From assembly GCF_030815485.1 (NCBI RefSeq), contig NZ_JAUSWV010000002.1:1240001-1304000 (forward strand): a DNA stretch of 64,000 bases, written 5' to 3'. Each line of letters starts with the position of its first letter. Position 1 is the first letter of the stretch. The notes below the pieces were generated by a model that saw only the letters and a list, made by a program, of their open reading frames with translations, did not search any database and was not told the DNA's origin. The translations under genes and the position numbers were made by a program. The stretch comes from Streptomyces rishiriensis (lineage in GTDB: Bacteria > Actinomycetota > Actinomycetes > Streptomycetales > Streptomycetaceae). Of this stretch, positions 8,250 through 16,103 are shown in pieces.

Positions 8250-8937
8250 GATGTTCGTGGCGACCTCTTGCCCGGTGGACCTGCCTCACCAGCGCGGGGA
8301 CCGCACGCGGCCCACATGCCGGATCCGCCGACGGGTTCACATGGCGGAACCGTGGTGAGAACCCCGGGGCCTTCCCCGTACGGGGGACGCCAAGGCCGAA
8401 GGCGAGAGTCAGGGCGAGCGTCCGCTACGACTCGACTCCCGGACGTGCTACGACCGCGAGTGCGCCGAGGGAAGGCGTCACGCCCAAGCAGTGATCGTCC
8501 TCCCCGCGGACGCACCCTGCGTCCGACACCGTGGCAGCGCATGATCGCCGGGGAGCAACGCGGACGCCACCGGGGACGGGGTGGAGAACGCCTGCACATC
8601 CCGGGTTCACCCATTCGGCCTACCTCAGCTCACGTCCGCGGGCGGAGAGGTCTTCACTGGCGGTGAGGTCCGGTCCTTGCCATCGCTTCCTACGCCGGTG
8701 CACAGCGGGAGACAGCGTCTCCCTCCCCACAGGGTCCGGCCGGTGCCCGTCGGGCCGCGCGACGCGGCCGGTCCGGCGCAAGCGGTCACCCCAGCGCCAA
8801 CCGACCGAACGTCCTCGCCGTCGAGAGACGCCGCCCGTCACCGGCTCACATCACAGCGCTGCGGATCACCAGCAACCGCACGGACCGTGAACACCAGCGG
8901 CCGCGATCCCAACCAGCCCTACGTGAAGGGTCCAGCC
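8250..8937. other. Long intergenic region before rppA
   Basis: About 690 bp in which the open frames lack ribosome sites and family resemblance. The frame of rppA is open from 8581, but the extra N-terminal residues are Arg/Pro/Thr-rich and unlike any RppA, so they are treated as leader. I see no defined repeats or strong hairpins. Confidence 0.5.
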
Positions 8938-10113
8938 ATGCCCATCCTGTGTCACCCCGCCGTCGACGTCCCCGAGTACGTCATCACCGCTGAGGACACG
9001 CTCGCCCTGGCGGAGCATCAACACGCCGATCACCCTCAGCTCGCACTCGCGCTCAGGCTCATCCGCAACACCGGGGTGAGCAAGCGCCACCTTGTCCAGC
9101 CCATCGAGCAGACCCTGCGCCATCCCGGTTTCGAAGAGCGCAACCGCACCTACGAGGTGCAGGCCAAGGAGCGGGTGCCCGCCGTCGTACGGCGCGCCCT
9201 GGGCAACGCCGAGCTGGCGCCGCAGGAGATCGACGCCATCATCTATGTGTCCTGCACGGGCTTCATGATGCCGTCCCTCACCGCCTGGCTGATCAACCGG
9301 ATGGGCTTCCGGCCCGACACCCGGCAACTGCCCATAGCTCAACTGGGGTGCGCCGCGGGCGGCGCGGCTATCAACCGGGCTCATGACTTCTGCGTCGCCC
9401 ACCCCGGCAGCAACGTCCTCATCGTCTCGTGCGAGTTCTGCTCCCTGTGCTACCAGCCGAATGACCTGGACATCGGATCGCTGCTGTCCGACGGGCTGTT
9501 CGGCGACGCGGTCGCGGCTGCGGTCGTGCGGGGCCGAGGCGGCCACGGGGTGCGCCTGGAACGCAACGCCTCCTACCTCATCCCGCACACCGAGGAATGG
9601 ATCTCCTACGCCGTCAAGCCGACCGGATTCCACTTCCGGCTCGACAAGCGCGTACCGACCACCATGGAGCCGCTCGCCCCGGTCCTGCGCGACCTCGCCG
9701 CCGCACACGGCTGGGACGCCTCAGAGCTCGGTTTCTACATCATTCACGCCGGCGGTCCCCGGATCCTCGACGACCTGTGCTCCTTCCTGGGTGTCCACCC
9801 CCATGCCTTTCGCCACAGCAGGGCGACGCTCACCCAGCACGGCAACATCGCCAGTGCCGTGGTCCTGGACGCCCTGAGGCGCCTGTTCGACGAAGGTGAC
9901 ACCGCGAACGGCTCGTCCGGCATCATCGCCGGCTTCGGACCGGGCATCACCGCCGAGATGGCCGTGGGCAGCTGGGTCGCCGCACCGACGCGCCCCGCCC
10001 CGACCCGCTCCGCGACCAGGCAGCGAATCGCCACCGCACGGTCCCACAAGGCAGTCGGGACTCGGACGCCACAGGCCGTCGACCTCTGGTCTCTCTCCCC
10101 AGGCACGATGTGA
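8938..10113 (+). CDS. rppA: Type III polyketide synthase, 1,3,6,8-tetrahydroxynaphthalene synthase
   Basis: 391 residues. The whole length follows actinomycete RppA: ALRLIRNTGVSKRH near the N-terminus, YVSCTGFMMPSLTAWLIN, the catalytic Cys in QLGCAAGGAAINRAHDF, His in FYIIHAGGPRILDD and Asn in HGNIASAVV, with CEFCSLCYQ following the catalytic Cys. RppA condenses five malonyl-CoA into 1,3,6,8-tetrahydroxynaphthalene, which oxidises to flaviolin and melanin-like pigments. The ATG at 8938 is the family start. About 35 extra Arg/Thr/Ser-rich residues extend the C-terminus. The cytochrome P450 often found after rppA is absent; a decayed oxidoreductase gene lies there instead. Confidence 0.92.
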   Translation: MPILCHPAVDVPEYVITAEDTLALAEHQHADHPQLALALRLIRNTGVSKRHLVQPIEQTLRHPGFEERNRTYEVQAKERVPAVVRRALGNAELAPQEIDAIIYVSCTGFMMPSLTAWLINRMGFRPDTRQLPIAQLGCAAGGAAINRAHDFCVAHPGSNVLIVSCEFCSLCYQPNDLDIGSLLSDGLFGDAVAAAVVRGRGGHGVRLERNASYLIPHTEEWISYAVKPTGFHFRLDKRVPTTMEPLAPVLRDLAAAHGWDASELGFYIIHAGGPRILDDLCSFLGVHPHAFRHSRATLTQHGNIASAVVLDALRRLFDEGDTANGSSGIIAGFGPGITAEMAVGSWVAAPTRPAPTRSATRQRIATARSHKAVGTRTPQAVDLWSLSPGTM

Positions 10114-10193
10114 TCCGGGCCGTAGCCTCTCGGACGACCGCCGACACTCACAGCGGGCACAGGAACGGGCGCAAACGGTCGTATGCCACCGCA

Positions 10194-10893
10194 TCACGCA
10201 GACGCACTCCGGCAGACGCTCCCGGCGGCGGCCCCGGTGCAGGCGGCCCCCGTCTCCGTCACGGCGATCCGGCGCCGGGCCCCGGCCGCCGGGCGCTCTC
10301 ACCCCGCACCAGGGCTGCCGAATGCCCGCCGGGGGCAGGCTGACGCGGCGCATGGCGGTGTGCTGTGCCAGGGCCGCGGCCGGCAGCCGCAGACAGCGGA
10401 GCATCTCACCCGGCCGCAGATCCGTCCGGCCGGGCCCGGTGACGAAGTCGGCTACCGGTGACAGCCGTTCGTGGCCGTCCGGGGCGCGCAGTACGCACAC
10501 GCCGTGGAGGGAGGCCGCCATCGACACCATCGGCGCGGCCGGCAGCGCCAGACACACGTTGCCGCCCACCGTGGCGGTGTTCCATACCTTGAACGAGGAG
10601 GAGAACGCCTGGCAGCAGTCCGCCATGAGCCTGCGGGCATCGGGCCAGGGAGCGTCCGGCTGTTCGGCGAAGGCCAGCAGGTCCGCCACCGTGCACGTCG
10701 CCGCGATCTCCAGACCGTTCTCGGCGACCACCAGCGGCGGCCAGCCCGCCCGGGTCAGGTCCCACAGACGTCTCACCCCGGGCTGGGGTGTGGAGAACAG
10801 CCAGGTACCGCCTCCCAGCCAGGCGTCCCCCTCCGGGTGAAGACCTGTGGCCCGTCCGGGTCGGGGCGTCGGCGTCGGCCCCGCCCTGACCAT
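10194..10893 (-). pseudogene. Decayed FAD-binding subunit of a molybdopterin dehydrogenase (xanthine/CO dehydrogenase family)
   Basis: The first 190 codons read as the FAD-binding PCMH domain: GDAWLGGGTWLFSTPQP, LEIAATCTVADLLAFA, NTATVGGNVCLALPAAPM and LRPGEMLRCLRLP. Near 10323 the frame breaks. The expected continuation HSAALVRGE appears in another frame, and RIAVTETGAACTG returns in a further shift before a stop at 10194. At least two frameshifts therefore remove the C-terminal domain. No large molybdopterin or 2Fe-2S subunit gene is adjacent, so this is a solitary relic. The start is uncertain, since the N-terminal residues are not family-like. Confidence 0.75.
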
Positions 10894-10916
10894 GACGGCC
10901 CAGGGCCCGGACAGCG

Positions 10917-10954
10917 GTGAGGGTCCGACCGGCGCATTCCGGTCGGACCCTCAC
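10917..10954 (-). terminator. Strong hairpin terminator
   Basis: A perfect 16-bp stem (10917-10932 with 10939-10954) and a 6-nt loop lie 35 bp beyond the stop of the small conserved gene at 10989. It ends the cold-shock-island transcript. Confidence 0.8.
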
Positions 10955-10988
10955 TGCTGTGTCGACGACGACGCCGCGTGTCCGTCGG

Positions 10989-11300
10989 TCAGGCGGCCGC
11001 GGGGGTGCCGAGCATCGCGGATGCCTCCTGGAGCGGGCTGAGGATGTGCGTCGGTGCGGTCGCCCGGGAGACGTCGCGGCAGGTGAAGCCGAGCTGGGCC
11101 ATGGCCCGCAGGACCTCGTCGGCGCTGAAGTCACGGCGGTCCTGGCGGGTGACGACCTGCCCGACCTGCTTGACGGGGTAGGTGCGGCGGCCGACGATCA
11201 CGGACGCCCCGAGGACTTCCTCGGGTTTGACGCCCTTCATCGATGCCAGGACGCCGCTCTTGGTGAGGTCGAAGGGGAAGCGGGCGATGACACAGCGCAT
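10989..11300 (-). CDS. Small conserved Streptomyces protein of unknown function
   Basis: 103 residues beginning MRCVIARFPFDLTKSGVLASM, with GRRTYPVKQVGQVVTRQDRRDFSA and AMAQLGFTCRD in the body. I recognise the pattern as a conserved Streptomyces small protein seen near cold-shock genes, but no function is known to me. It is basic and without a signal peptide. It follows the CBS gene by 52 bp on the same strand and is probably cotranscribed with it and the helicase. Confidence 0.75.
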   Translation of the reverse strand: MRCVIARFPFDLTKSGVLASMKGVKPEEVLGASVIVGRRTYPVKQVGQVVTRQDRRDFSADEVLRAMAQLGFTCRDVSRATAPTHILSPLQEASAMLGTPAAA

Positions 11301-11352
11301 GATGCCTCACGGGGAGAAGGTAGAGGGATGGTTCTGCCGCGGTTGAGGCGGT

Positions 11353-11751
11353 TCAGCGGGCGAGGACGCCCAGGGCGTTGCCGTGTTCGTCGACCACGGG
11401 CAGGCTGTCGAGCCGGCGATAGCGCATCGTGTGCTCGGCTTCGGCCATCGTGGCCACGGGAGAGACGAAGGGCGCCGGGGTGACGAGGATGTCCCGCAGC
11501 TGCACCCGGTCCGTGTACACGGGGGTGTCGCGGACCGCGGTGAGCTGGGCGTGGGTCAGCAGGCCGGTGCACACGCCGTCGTTGTCGCAGACGAGCAGGT
11601 GCCCGGTGCGGGCGCTTGCCATGACGGACAGGGCCACCTCGACGGTCATGTCGTCACAGACCTGTGGTCCGGCGGTGTCCATGGCGTCGGCCGCCGTCCT
11701 GGGTACGGGGGTGGCGCCCGTCGAGCGGGGTTGCATCCGAACCGTCGTCAA
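11353..11751 (-). CDS. CBS-domain protein
   Basis: About 132 residues made almost wholly of a tandem CBS (Bateman) module. The first CBS repeat contains MTVEVALSVMASARTGHLLVCD and GLLTHAQL; the second contains FVSPVATMAEAEHTM and LDSLPVVDEHGNALGVLAR. Such stand-alone pairs bind adenine nucleotides and act as energy sensors. The preferred start is TTG at 11751, with AGGAGG six bases upstream; ATG at 11736 is the alternative. It lies 44 bp downstream of the DEAD-box helicase stop and is presumably in the same operon. Confidence 0.8.
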   Translation of the reverse strand: MTTVRMQPRSTGATPVPRTAADAMDTAGPQVCDDMTVEVALSVMASARTGHLLVCDNDGVCTGLLTHAQLTAVRDTPVYTDRVQLRDILVTPAPFVSPVATMAEAEHTMRYRRLDSLPVVDEHGNALGVLAR

Positions 11752-11795
11752 AGGGTGCCTCCTGCAGAGGTGGGACATGTCCTGGACACGGGTTC

Positions 11796-13310
11796 TCACG
11801 CGGCGGCGTCGAACGAGGACTGCTTCCGCCCGGTCATGCGCCGGGCGGCCGAAGCGGGGCTGCGTCGGCCGCGCGAGGAGGTACTGCGCTGACGCCGCTC
11901 GGCGACGGGCGCGGTGATCGTCACGGGGATGCCGGAGGGTGCCTGGGCGCCGGTGATCTGGGTGAGTGCCTCTTCGCCGGAGCGGACCTGGGTGGTCTGA
12001 GGCACGATGCGGGCGGCGCTCATGAGGCGGGTCATGTCGCGGCGCTGGTTGGGGGTGACCAGGGTGACGACCTTGCCGGACTCGCCGGCTCGCGCGGTGC
12101 GGCCGCCGCGGTGCAGGTAGTCCTTGGGGTCGGTCGGCGGGTCGACGTTGACGACGAGGTCGAGGTTGTCGACGTGGATGCCGCGGGCGGCGACGTTCGT
12201 GGCCACGAGCACGGTGACGTGCCCGGTCTTGAACTGGGCCAGGGTTCGGGTGCGCTGCGGCTGTGACTTGCCGCCGTGCAGGGCGGCGGCCCGGACACCG
12301 CTGTTCAGCAGGTCCTGCGTCAACCGGTCGACGGCGTGCTTGGTGTCCAGGAACATGATCACCCGGCCCTCGCGCGCTGCGATCTGCGTCGTCGTCCATT
12401 GCTTGTCCGCGCCGTGGACGTGCAGCACGTGATGCTCCATCGTGCTGACCGTGCCCGCGGTCGGGTCGACGGAGTGGACCACCGGGTCGGTGAGGTAGCG
12501 GCGTACCAGGCGGTCGACGTTACGGTCGAGGGTGGCGGAGAACAGCATCCGCTGCCCCTCGGGCCGGACCTGGTCCAGGAGCGCCGTGACCTGGGGCATG
12601 AAGCCCATGTCGGCCATCTGGTCCGCCTCGTCCAGGACGGTGATCGCGACCTGGTTCAGCCGGCAGTCGCCGCGGTCGATGAGGTCCTTGAGCCGGCCCG
12701 GCGTCGCGATGACGACCTCGGCGCCGCTGCGCAGTGCGTTGGCCTGCCTGCCGATCGACATTCCTCCGACGACCGTGGCGAGGCGCAGCTGCACCGAGCG
12801 GGCGTAGGGGGTGAGTGCGTCGGTCACCTGCTGGGCCAGCTCACGCGTCGGCACGAGGATCAGGGCCAGCGGCTGGCGCGGCTCGGCGCGCTGTCCGGCG
12901 GTGCGGGCCAGCAGGGCCAGGCCGAAGGCGAGGGTCTTGCCGGAGCCGGTGCGCCCGCGTCCCAGGGCGTCGCGGCCCGCGAGAGTGTTGGGCAGGGTCG
13001 CGCCCTGGATCGGGAACGGGACGCTCACGCCTTGCGCGGTCAGCGCGGCCAGCAGCTGCTTGGGCATGTCGAGGTCGGCGAACGCCTCGACCGCGGGCAG
13101 CGCGGGAGTGATCGTCTCCGGCAGAGCGAACTCGCCCTGGGGCGCTGCGGGCCGCCGGCCGTAGCCGCCCGAGAAGCTCGGACTCCCCGAACGGCTCGAG
13201 GCGGACGGGCCGGAACGGCCGCCCCGCCTCGAACCGGCGCCGCCGCCGAAGGCGCGGCCGTCGGTACGGCCGCGGCGGGAGGAGGGGTCATTCGTGCGTG
13301 TGGAGTTCAT
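11796..13310 (-). CDS. DEAD-box ATP-dependent RNA helicase (RhlE/DeaD-like)
   Basis: 504 residues: an Arg/Gly/Ser-rich N-terminal tail (to about residue 55), then a full helicase core. Motifs in order are FPIQGATLP (Q motif), GRTGSGKT (I), PTRELAQQ (Ia), TPGR (Ib), DEAD in VLDEADQM (II), SAT (III), VATNVAARGIHVDN (IV-V) and HRGGRTAR (VI). It ends in a basic tail that probably binds RNA. These enzymes unwind structured RNA and are often induced by cold. The cold-shock genes upstream on the same strand fit that role. The ATG at 13310 has AAGG upstream and starts the RG-rich tail. Confidence 0.92.
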   Translation of the reverse strand: MNSTRTNDPSSRRGRTDGRAFGGGAGSRRGGRSGPSASSRSGSPSFSGGYGRRPAAPQGEFALPETITPALPAVEAFADLDMPKQLLAALTAQGVSVPFPIQGATLPNTLAGRDALGRGRTGSGKTLAFGLALLARTAGQRAEPRQPLALILVPTRELAQQVTDALTPYARSVQLRLATVVGGMSIGRQANALRSGAEVVIATPGRLKDLIDRGDCRLNQVAITVLDEADQMADMGFMPQVTALLDQVRPEGQRMLFSATLDRNVDRLVRRYLTDPVVHSVDPTAGTVSTMEHHVLHVHGADKQWTTTQIAAREGRVIMFLDTKHAVDRLTQDLLNSGVRAAALHGGKSQPQRTRTLAQFKTGHVTVLVATNVAARGIHVDNLDLVVNVDPPTDPKDYLHRGGRTARAGESGKVVTLVTPNQRRDMTRLMSAARIVPQTTQVRSGEEALTQITGAQAPSGIPVTITAPVAERRQRSTSSRGRRSPASAARRMTGRKQSSFDAAA

Positions 13311-13590
13311 GGGGAACCTTCCTTGATACGGCGCGTACCAAGGAATTCCCGCGGCGGAAAGCAACGCAGGGAATCACAAGAACGGGCCGAATGGAATGCG
13401 AAATAAAATCTGAGGTGCAGCTGGACTGCGGTAAGTCTGGCGCGGGTTGCATCGACGGAATTCTCTGACGTCATGTGGACGTGAAATCCCGGACGCCTAC
13501 CGCTTGCGCCTGCGGTGCGCCGCGCGTTCCTCGGGCGAGGTTCGCGGGCATTGCCCTTCCCCCAGGTGACACCACTGCGGGAAGAAGCCC

Positions 13591-13632
13591 GCAGCTGGGG
13601 CCCGCACCCCGAGGGATGCGGGCCCCAGCTGC
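13591..13632 (-). terminator. Perfect 16-bp hairpin after the first cold-shock gene
   Basis: Positions 13591-13606 pair exactly with 13617-13632, with a 10-nt loop. It lies 17 bp after the csp stop, separating the csp transcript from the helicase operon. Confidence 0.85.
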
Positions 13633-13648
13633 GAAGTGCGCGTCGACG

Positions 13649-13852
13649 TCAGGCGAGAACGATGTTCTCGGCCGTCGGGCCCTTTTGGCCCGACGCGATG
13701 TCGAAGGTGACCTTCTGGCCTTCGAGCAGTTCACGGAAGCCCTGGGCGGCGATGTTCGAGAAGTGGGCGAACACGTCAGCGCCCCCGCCGTCCTGCTCGA
13801 TGAAGCCGAAACCCTTGGCTGCGTTGAACCACTTCACAGTACCTGATGCCAC
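13649..13852 (-). CDS. csp: Cold-shock protein (CspA family)
   Basis: 67 residues, the standard family length. [12 protein letters not shown] contains RNP1 and DVFAHFS is RNP2, the two nucleic-acid-binding strands of the five-stranded OB fold; it ends [12 protein letters not shown]. It acts as an RNA chaperone for single-stranded RNA/DNA. The start is GTG at 13852, preceded by GAGGAGA. The upstream region is less GC-rich than its surroundings and free of genes, as expected for a long csp leader. It is closely related to the protein at 14583-14786. Confidence 0.95.
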   Translation of the reverse strand: MASGTVKWFNAAKGFGFIEQDGGGADVFAHFSNIAAQGFRELLEGQKVTFDIASGQKGPTAENIVLA

Positions 13853-14120
13853 GTCATTCTCCTCTTGGGCAGTACGCCGAAACCCGCGATGCACGGATAC
13901 CGGGTCGCCGCGATGATGCCCCGTCCGGAGAATTACCGGCCATACGAAAACGCCGCCGACGTCCGAAAACACCGGCGAAGGCGCTTGAAGTTTTGGGAAC
14001 CATAACTGCAACTGAGATCGACAGTAGCATGATGTAGCGGCCCAGGTACGGTAAATGACTCCGCCCTGCCGATTAAGGTAAAAACACTCTCCGTGCGGCG
14101 CGTCAAACTCTCACCTCACG
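13853..14120 (-). promoter_or_regulatory. Probable long leader and promoter region of the first cold-shock gene
   Basis: About 270 bp of noticeably lower G+C (runs such as AAAACG, TTTTGGGAACC, AATGACTCC) with no gene. Long structured 5' leaders are usual for csp genes and give temperature-dependent translation; here that role is inferred from position and composition only. Confidence 0.4.
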
Positions 14121-14430
14121 GCCATAGATATTGACCCACCCGGGGTGCAGCGTTCCGCCGGAAAGCGGTCGTGTTCACGGCTCGAAAGGGCACGGATATT
14201 TCGGTGGCGGCATCCCGCCCGGGCACGGGTCCCGGCACCCCCGGGCCGTCCGGGTCACCGAGGCGATGCGGTGCGCGGTGAACGCCGCCACGGTCAGCTT
14301 GACCTGGTACACCTCGCAGGCCGGAAGCCGGAAGCCGAACCGACGGGGCGAGGGGTACGGGCCGGGTCGCTGGAGGGCACTGAGGGCCGCGCCCGCGCTA
14401 GGCAAGAGGAGGCGCCGCCCCGTCTGCACC

Positions 14431-14480
14431 GCACAGGATCGGGATCGCGCGGTCATGGCTGCGCGATCCCGATCCTGTGC
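14431..14480. terminator. Perfect 20-bp hairpin
   Basis: Positions 14431-14450 pair without mismatch with 14461-14480 around a 10-nt loop. It is about 100 bp downstream of the second csp stop on the minus strand and is the longest mismatch-free stem in the cold-shock island. It is probably a terminator, possibly also a 3' stabiliser. Confidence 0.75.
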
Positions 14481-14582
14481 ATCCCAGAAGAGGGGTCCCG
14501 CGTCCGGCTGACAGCGTCGGCCGTATGGCCTATGCGTGCTGCCGGACGCGGTGAGCCCCGACCTCTCGGGCGGGCCGACGGG

Positions 14583-14786
14583 TCAGGCCAGGCTGATGTT
14601 CTCGGCCTGGGGACCCTTCTGGCCCTGGGTGACGTCGAACGTCACCAGCTGGCCCTCCTGGAGCTCACGGAAGCCCGAGGAGTTGATCGCCGAGTAGTGG
14701 GCGAAGACGTCCGGGCCGCCGCCGTCCTGGGCGATGAAGCCGAAGCCCTTCTCCGCGTTGAACCACTTCACAGTTCCCGTTGCCAT
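14583..14786 (-). CDS. csp: Cold-shock protein (CspA family), second copy
   Basis: 67 residues with KGFGFI (RNP1) and VFAHYS (RNP2) in the same places as the first copy. The two proteins share most residues but differ at scattered positions ([17 protein letters not shown] against [17 protein letters not shown]), so the duplication is old. It starts with ATG at 14786 and is an OB-fold RNA chaperone. Its own upstream region (14787-14980) reaches the stop of the MerR-like gene, giving it room for a separate promoter and leader. Confidence 0.95.
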   Translation of the reverse strand: MATGTVKWFNAEKGFGFIAQDGGGPDVFAHYSAINSSGFRELQEGQLVTFDVTQGQKGPQAENISLA

Positions 14787-14983
14787 GTCTGATGCCTTCC
14801 GGTCGATGACGCCTCCCACTCCATGTGGCAGGCGGAGGTGATCGCCCTGGTTCCTGCGGCACAGCACAGCAGAACGCCCACGCCGAAGACGTGGGCGAAG
14901 GGAAACTTCCGAACCATGACAGCTGACGCAGACGCTACACGCTCCACACACGCTGTCACCAGAGGCAACGGCCACGTGCCGCC

Positions 14984-15319
14984 TCAGGCCGCGGGCGTTC
15001 CGAACGCCTCGGCGGTGCGGCGGTGTTCGGCGTTGCGCCGGCGGGCCTCTTCGAGCTGGTCCTCGAGGACGACGATGCGGCAGGCGGCTTCGACGGGGAT
15101 GCCGTCGTCGACGAGTTCACGCGCGCGGGCGGCGATGCGCAGCTGGTAGCGGGAGTAGCGGCGGTGCCCGCCCGCGGAACGCAGCGGGGTGATGAGGCGG
15201 GCCTCTCCGATGGCCCGCAGGAAGCCCTGCGTGGTGCCGAGCATCTCGGCGGCCCGGCCCATCGTGTAGGCGGGGTAGTCGTCGTCATCGAGACGGCCGT
15301 AGGAATCGTCTGCTGTCAT
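14984..15319 (-). CDS. MerR-family helix-turn-helix regulator
   Basis: 111 residues. [43 protein letters not shown] is the MerR winged HTH (about residues 18-60) with the family-typical GGHRRY wing. A short helical C-terminus ([15 protein letters not shown]) serves as a dimer coil. No effector-binding domain follows, so it is a short MerR/HspR-like or BldC-like protein. An in-frame ATG 21 bp upstream exists, but MTADDSYG is the more usual start. It lies directly upstream of the second csp gene and may regulate the island. Confidence 0.85.
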   Translation of the reverse strand: MTADDSYGRLDDDDYPAYTMGRAAEMLGTTQGFLRAIGEARLITPLRSAGGHRRYSRYQLRIAARARELVDDGIPVEAACRIVVLEDQLEEARRRNAEHRRTAEAFGTPAA

Positions 15320-15612
15320 CGCACCTCTTTGCCGGAACACGTCGAGGGGCCCTGGTGCCGTACCGCCACCAGGGCCCCGAAGGAACTGCTACACCATCTG
15401 CCGGCCCCAGTCCTGCGCCGGCCTTCTGTTTCCGCCGACCCGGCCTGACCACTGCCGGAACTGCGGGGATCGCGGATACGTGACCGGAGACCACCTCACT
15501 GTCGATGTCCTGCGGTACCCGGACCCACCACTCGTCCGGGCGATCCCGATGGCGCCAGACTCCTCCGTTCTTCCCTCTGGCCAAACACTTGCCAAACCGG
15601 TACTGCGAACTA

Positions 15613-15646
15613 CTGATACTGCGGTACTGCTGATACTGCGGTACTG
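15613..15646. repeat. 17-bp tandem repeat, array A
   Basis: Two exact copies of a 17-bp unit built from TACTGC and GATACTGCGG words lie at 15613-15629 and 15630-15646, flanked by partial copies (15601-15612 and 15647-15655). It sits in a noncoding gap and is related to array B. Confidence 0.75.
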
Positions 15647-15795
15647 CGAACTGCTGTGGCCTGGAACAGCGCCACTCTTCGGCAGCCAGCCCCGTCGCCC
15701 GTCCTGCATCTGCTCTGGCTTGGAACCCCACTGCCGAACCTCCCGGTACGCGCGCCCGCAGCCAGACGCCTTTACCGGGGAACCACTCGAAATCT

Positions 15796-15846
15796 CACTG
15801 CGGATACTGCGGCACTGCGGATACTGCGGCACTGCGGATACTGCGG
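15796..15846. repeat. 17-bp tandem repeat, array B
   Basis: Three exact head-to-tail copies of CACTGCGGATACTGCGG (15796-15812, 15813-15829, 15830-15846), then a partial unit ending about 15853. The unit is a variant of the array A unit: GG(T/C)ACTGC(T/G)GATACTGC describes both. The roughly 60 bp after each array (15680-15737 and 15888-15945) also resemble each other, so the whole module is duplicated. Confidence 0.8.
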
Positions 15847-15977
15847 TACTGCTCATGGCGGCCCCTGATCACTGCGGGCCGCCCGGTCCGGCCGTCAGTC
15901 CCGTCACCGTCCTGCAACCGCTCTGGCTCCGGAACTCCACCGCCGCACCGTCCTGCGCACTGCAACTGCGTACTGCT

Positions 15978-16002
15978 GCCCGGCAGTTCATCTCTGCCGG
16001 GC
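15978..16002. terminator. Hairpin, probable terminator of the symporter gene
   Basis: GCCCGGCAG (15978-15986) pairs with CTGCCGGGC (15994-16002) across 7 nt. On the plus strand it is followed by CCTTCTT. It lies about 100 bp past the minus-strand symporter stop. Confidence 0.5.
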
Positions 16003-16103
16003 CCTTCTTGATCTCGGCTACGAAGAAACCATAACCGGCCCGCCACCCAATGTCTACTCCAGCCACCACAGATTTCCGAGTGTCGGGCTGCGAGGTAACC
16101 GCG

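Larger units (their letters stand above)
15320..16103. other. 780-bp gene-free region with a duplicated repeat module
   Basis: No open frame here has a ribosome site or family resemblance, and those spanning the arrays are only translated repeats. The region holds arrays A and B, their related flanks, and a hairpin at 15978-16002. It lies upstream of the MerR gene (minus strand) and downstream of the symporter gene (minus strand). Confidence 0.6.

Noticed and set aside
15600-15855. Possible CRISPR array in the TACTGC repeats
   Set aside because: The 17-bp units abut each other with no spacers, and no cas gene is present.
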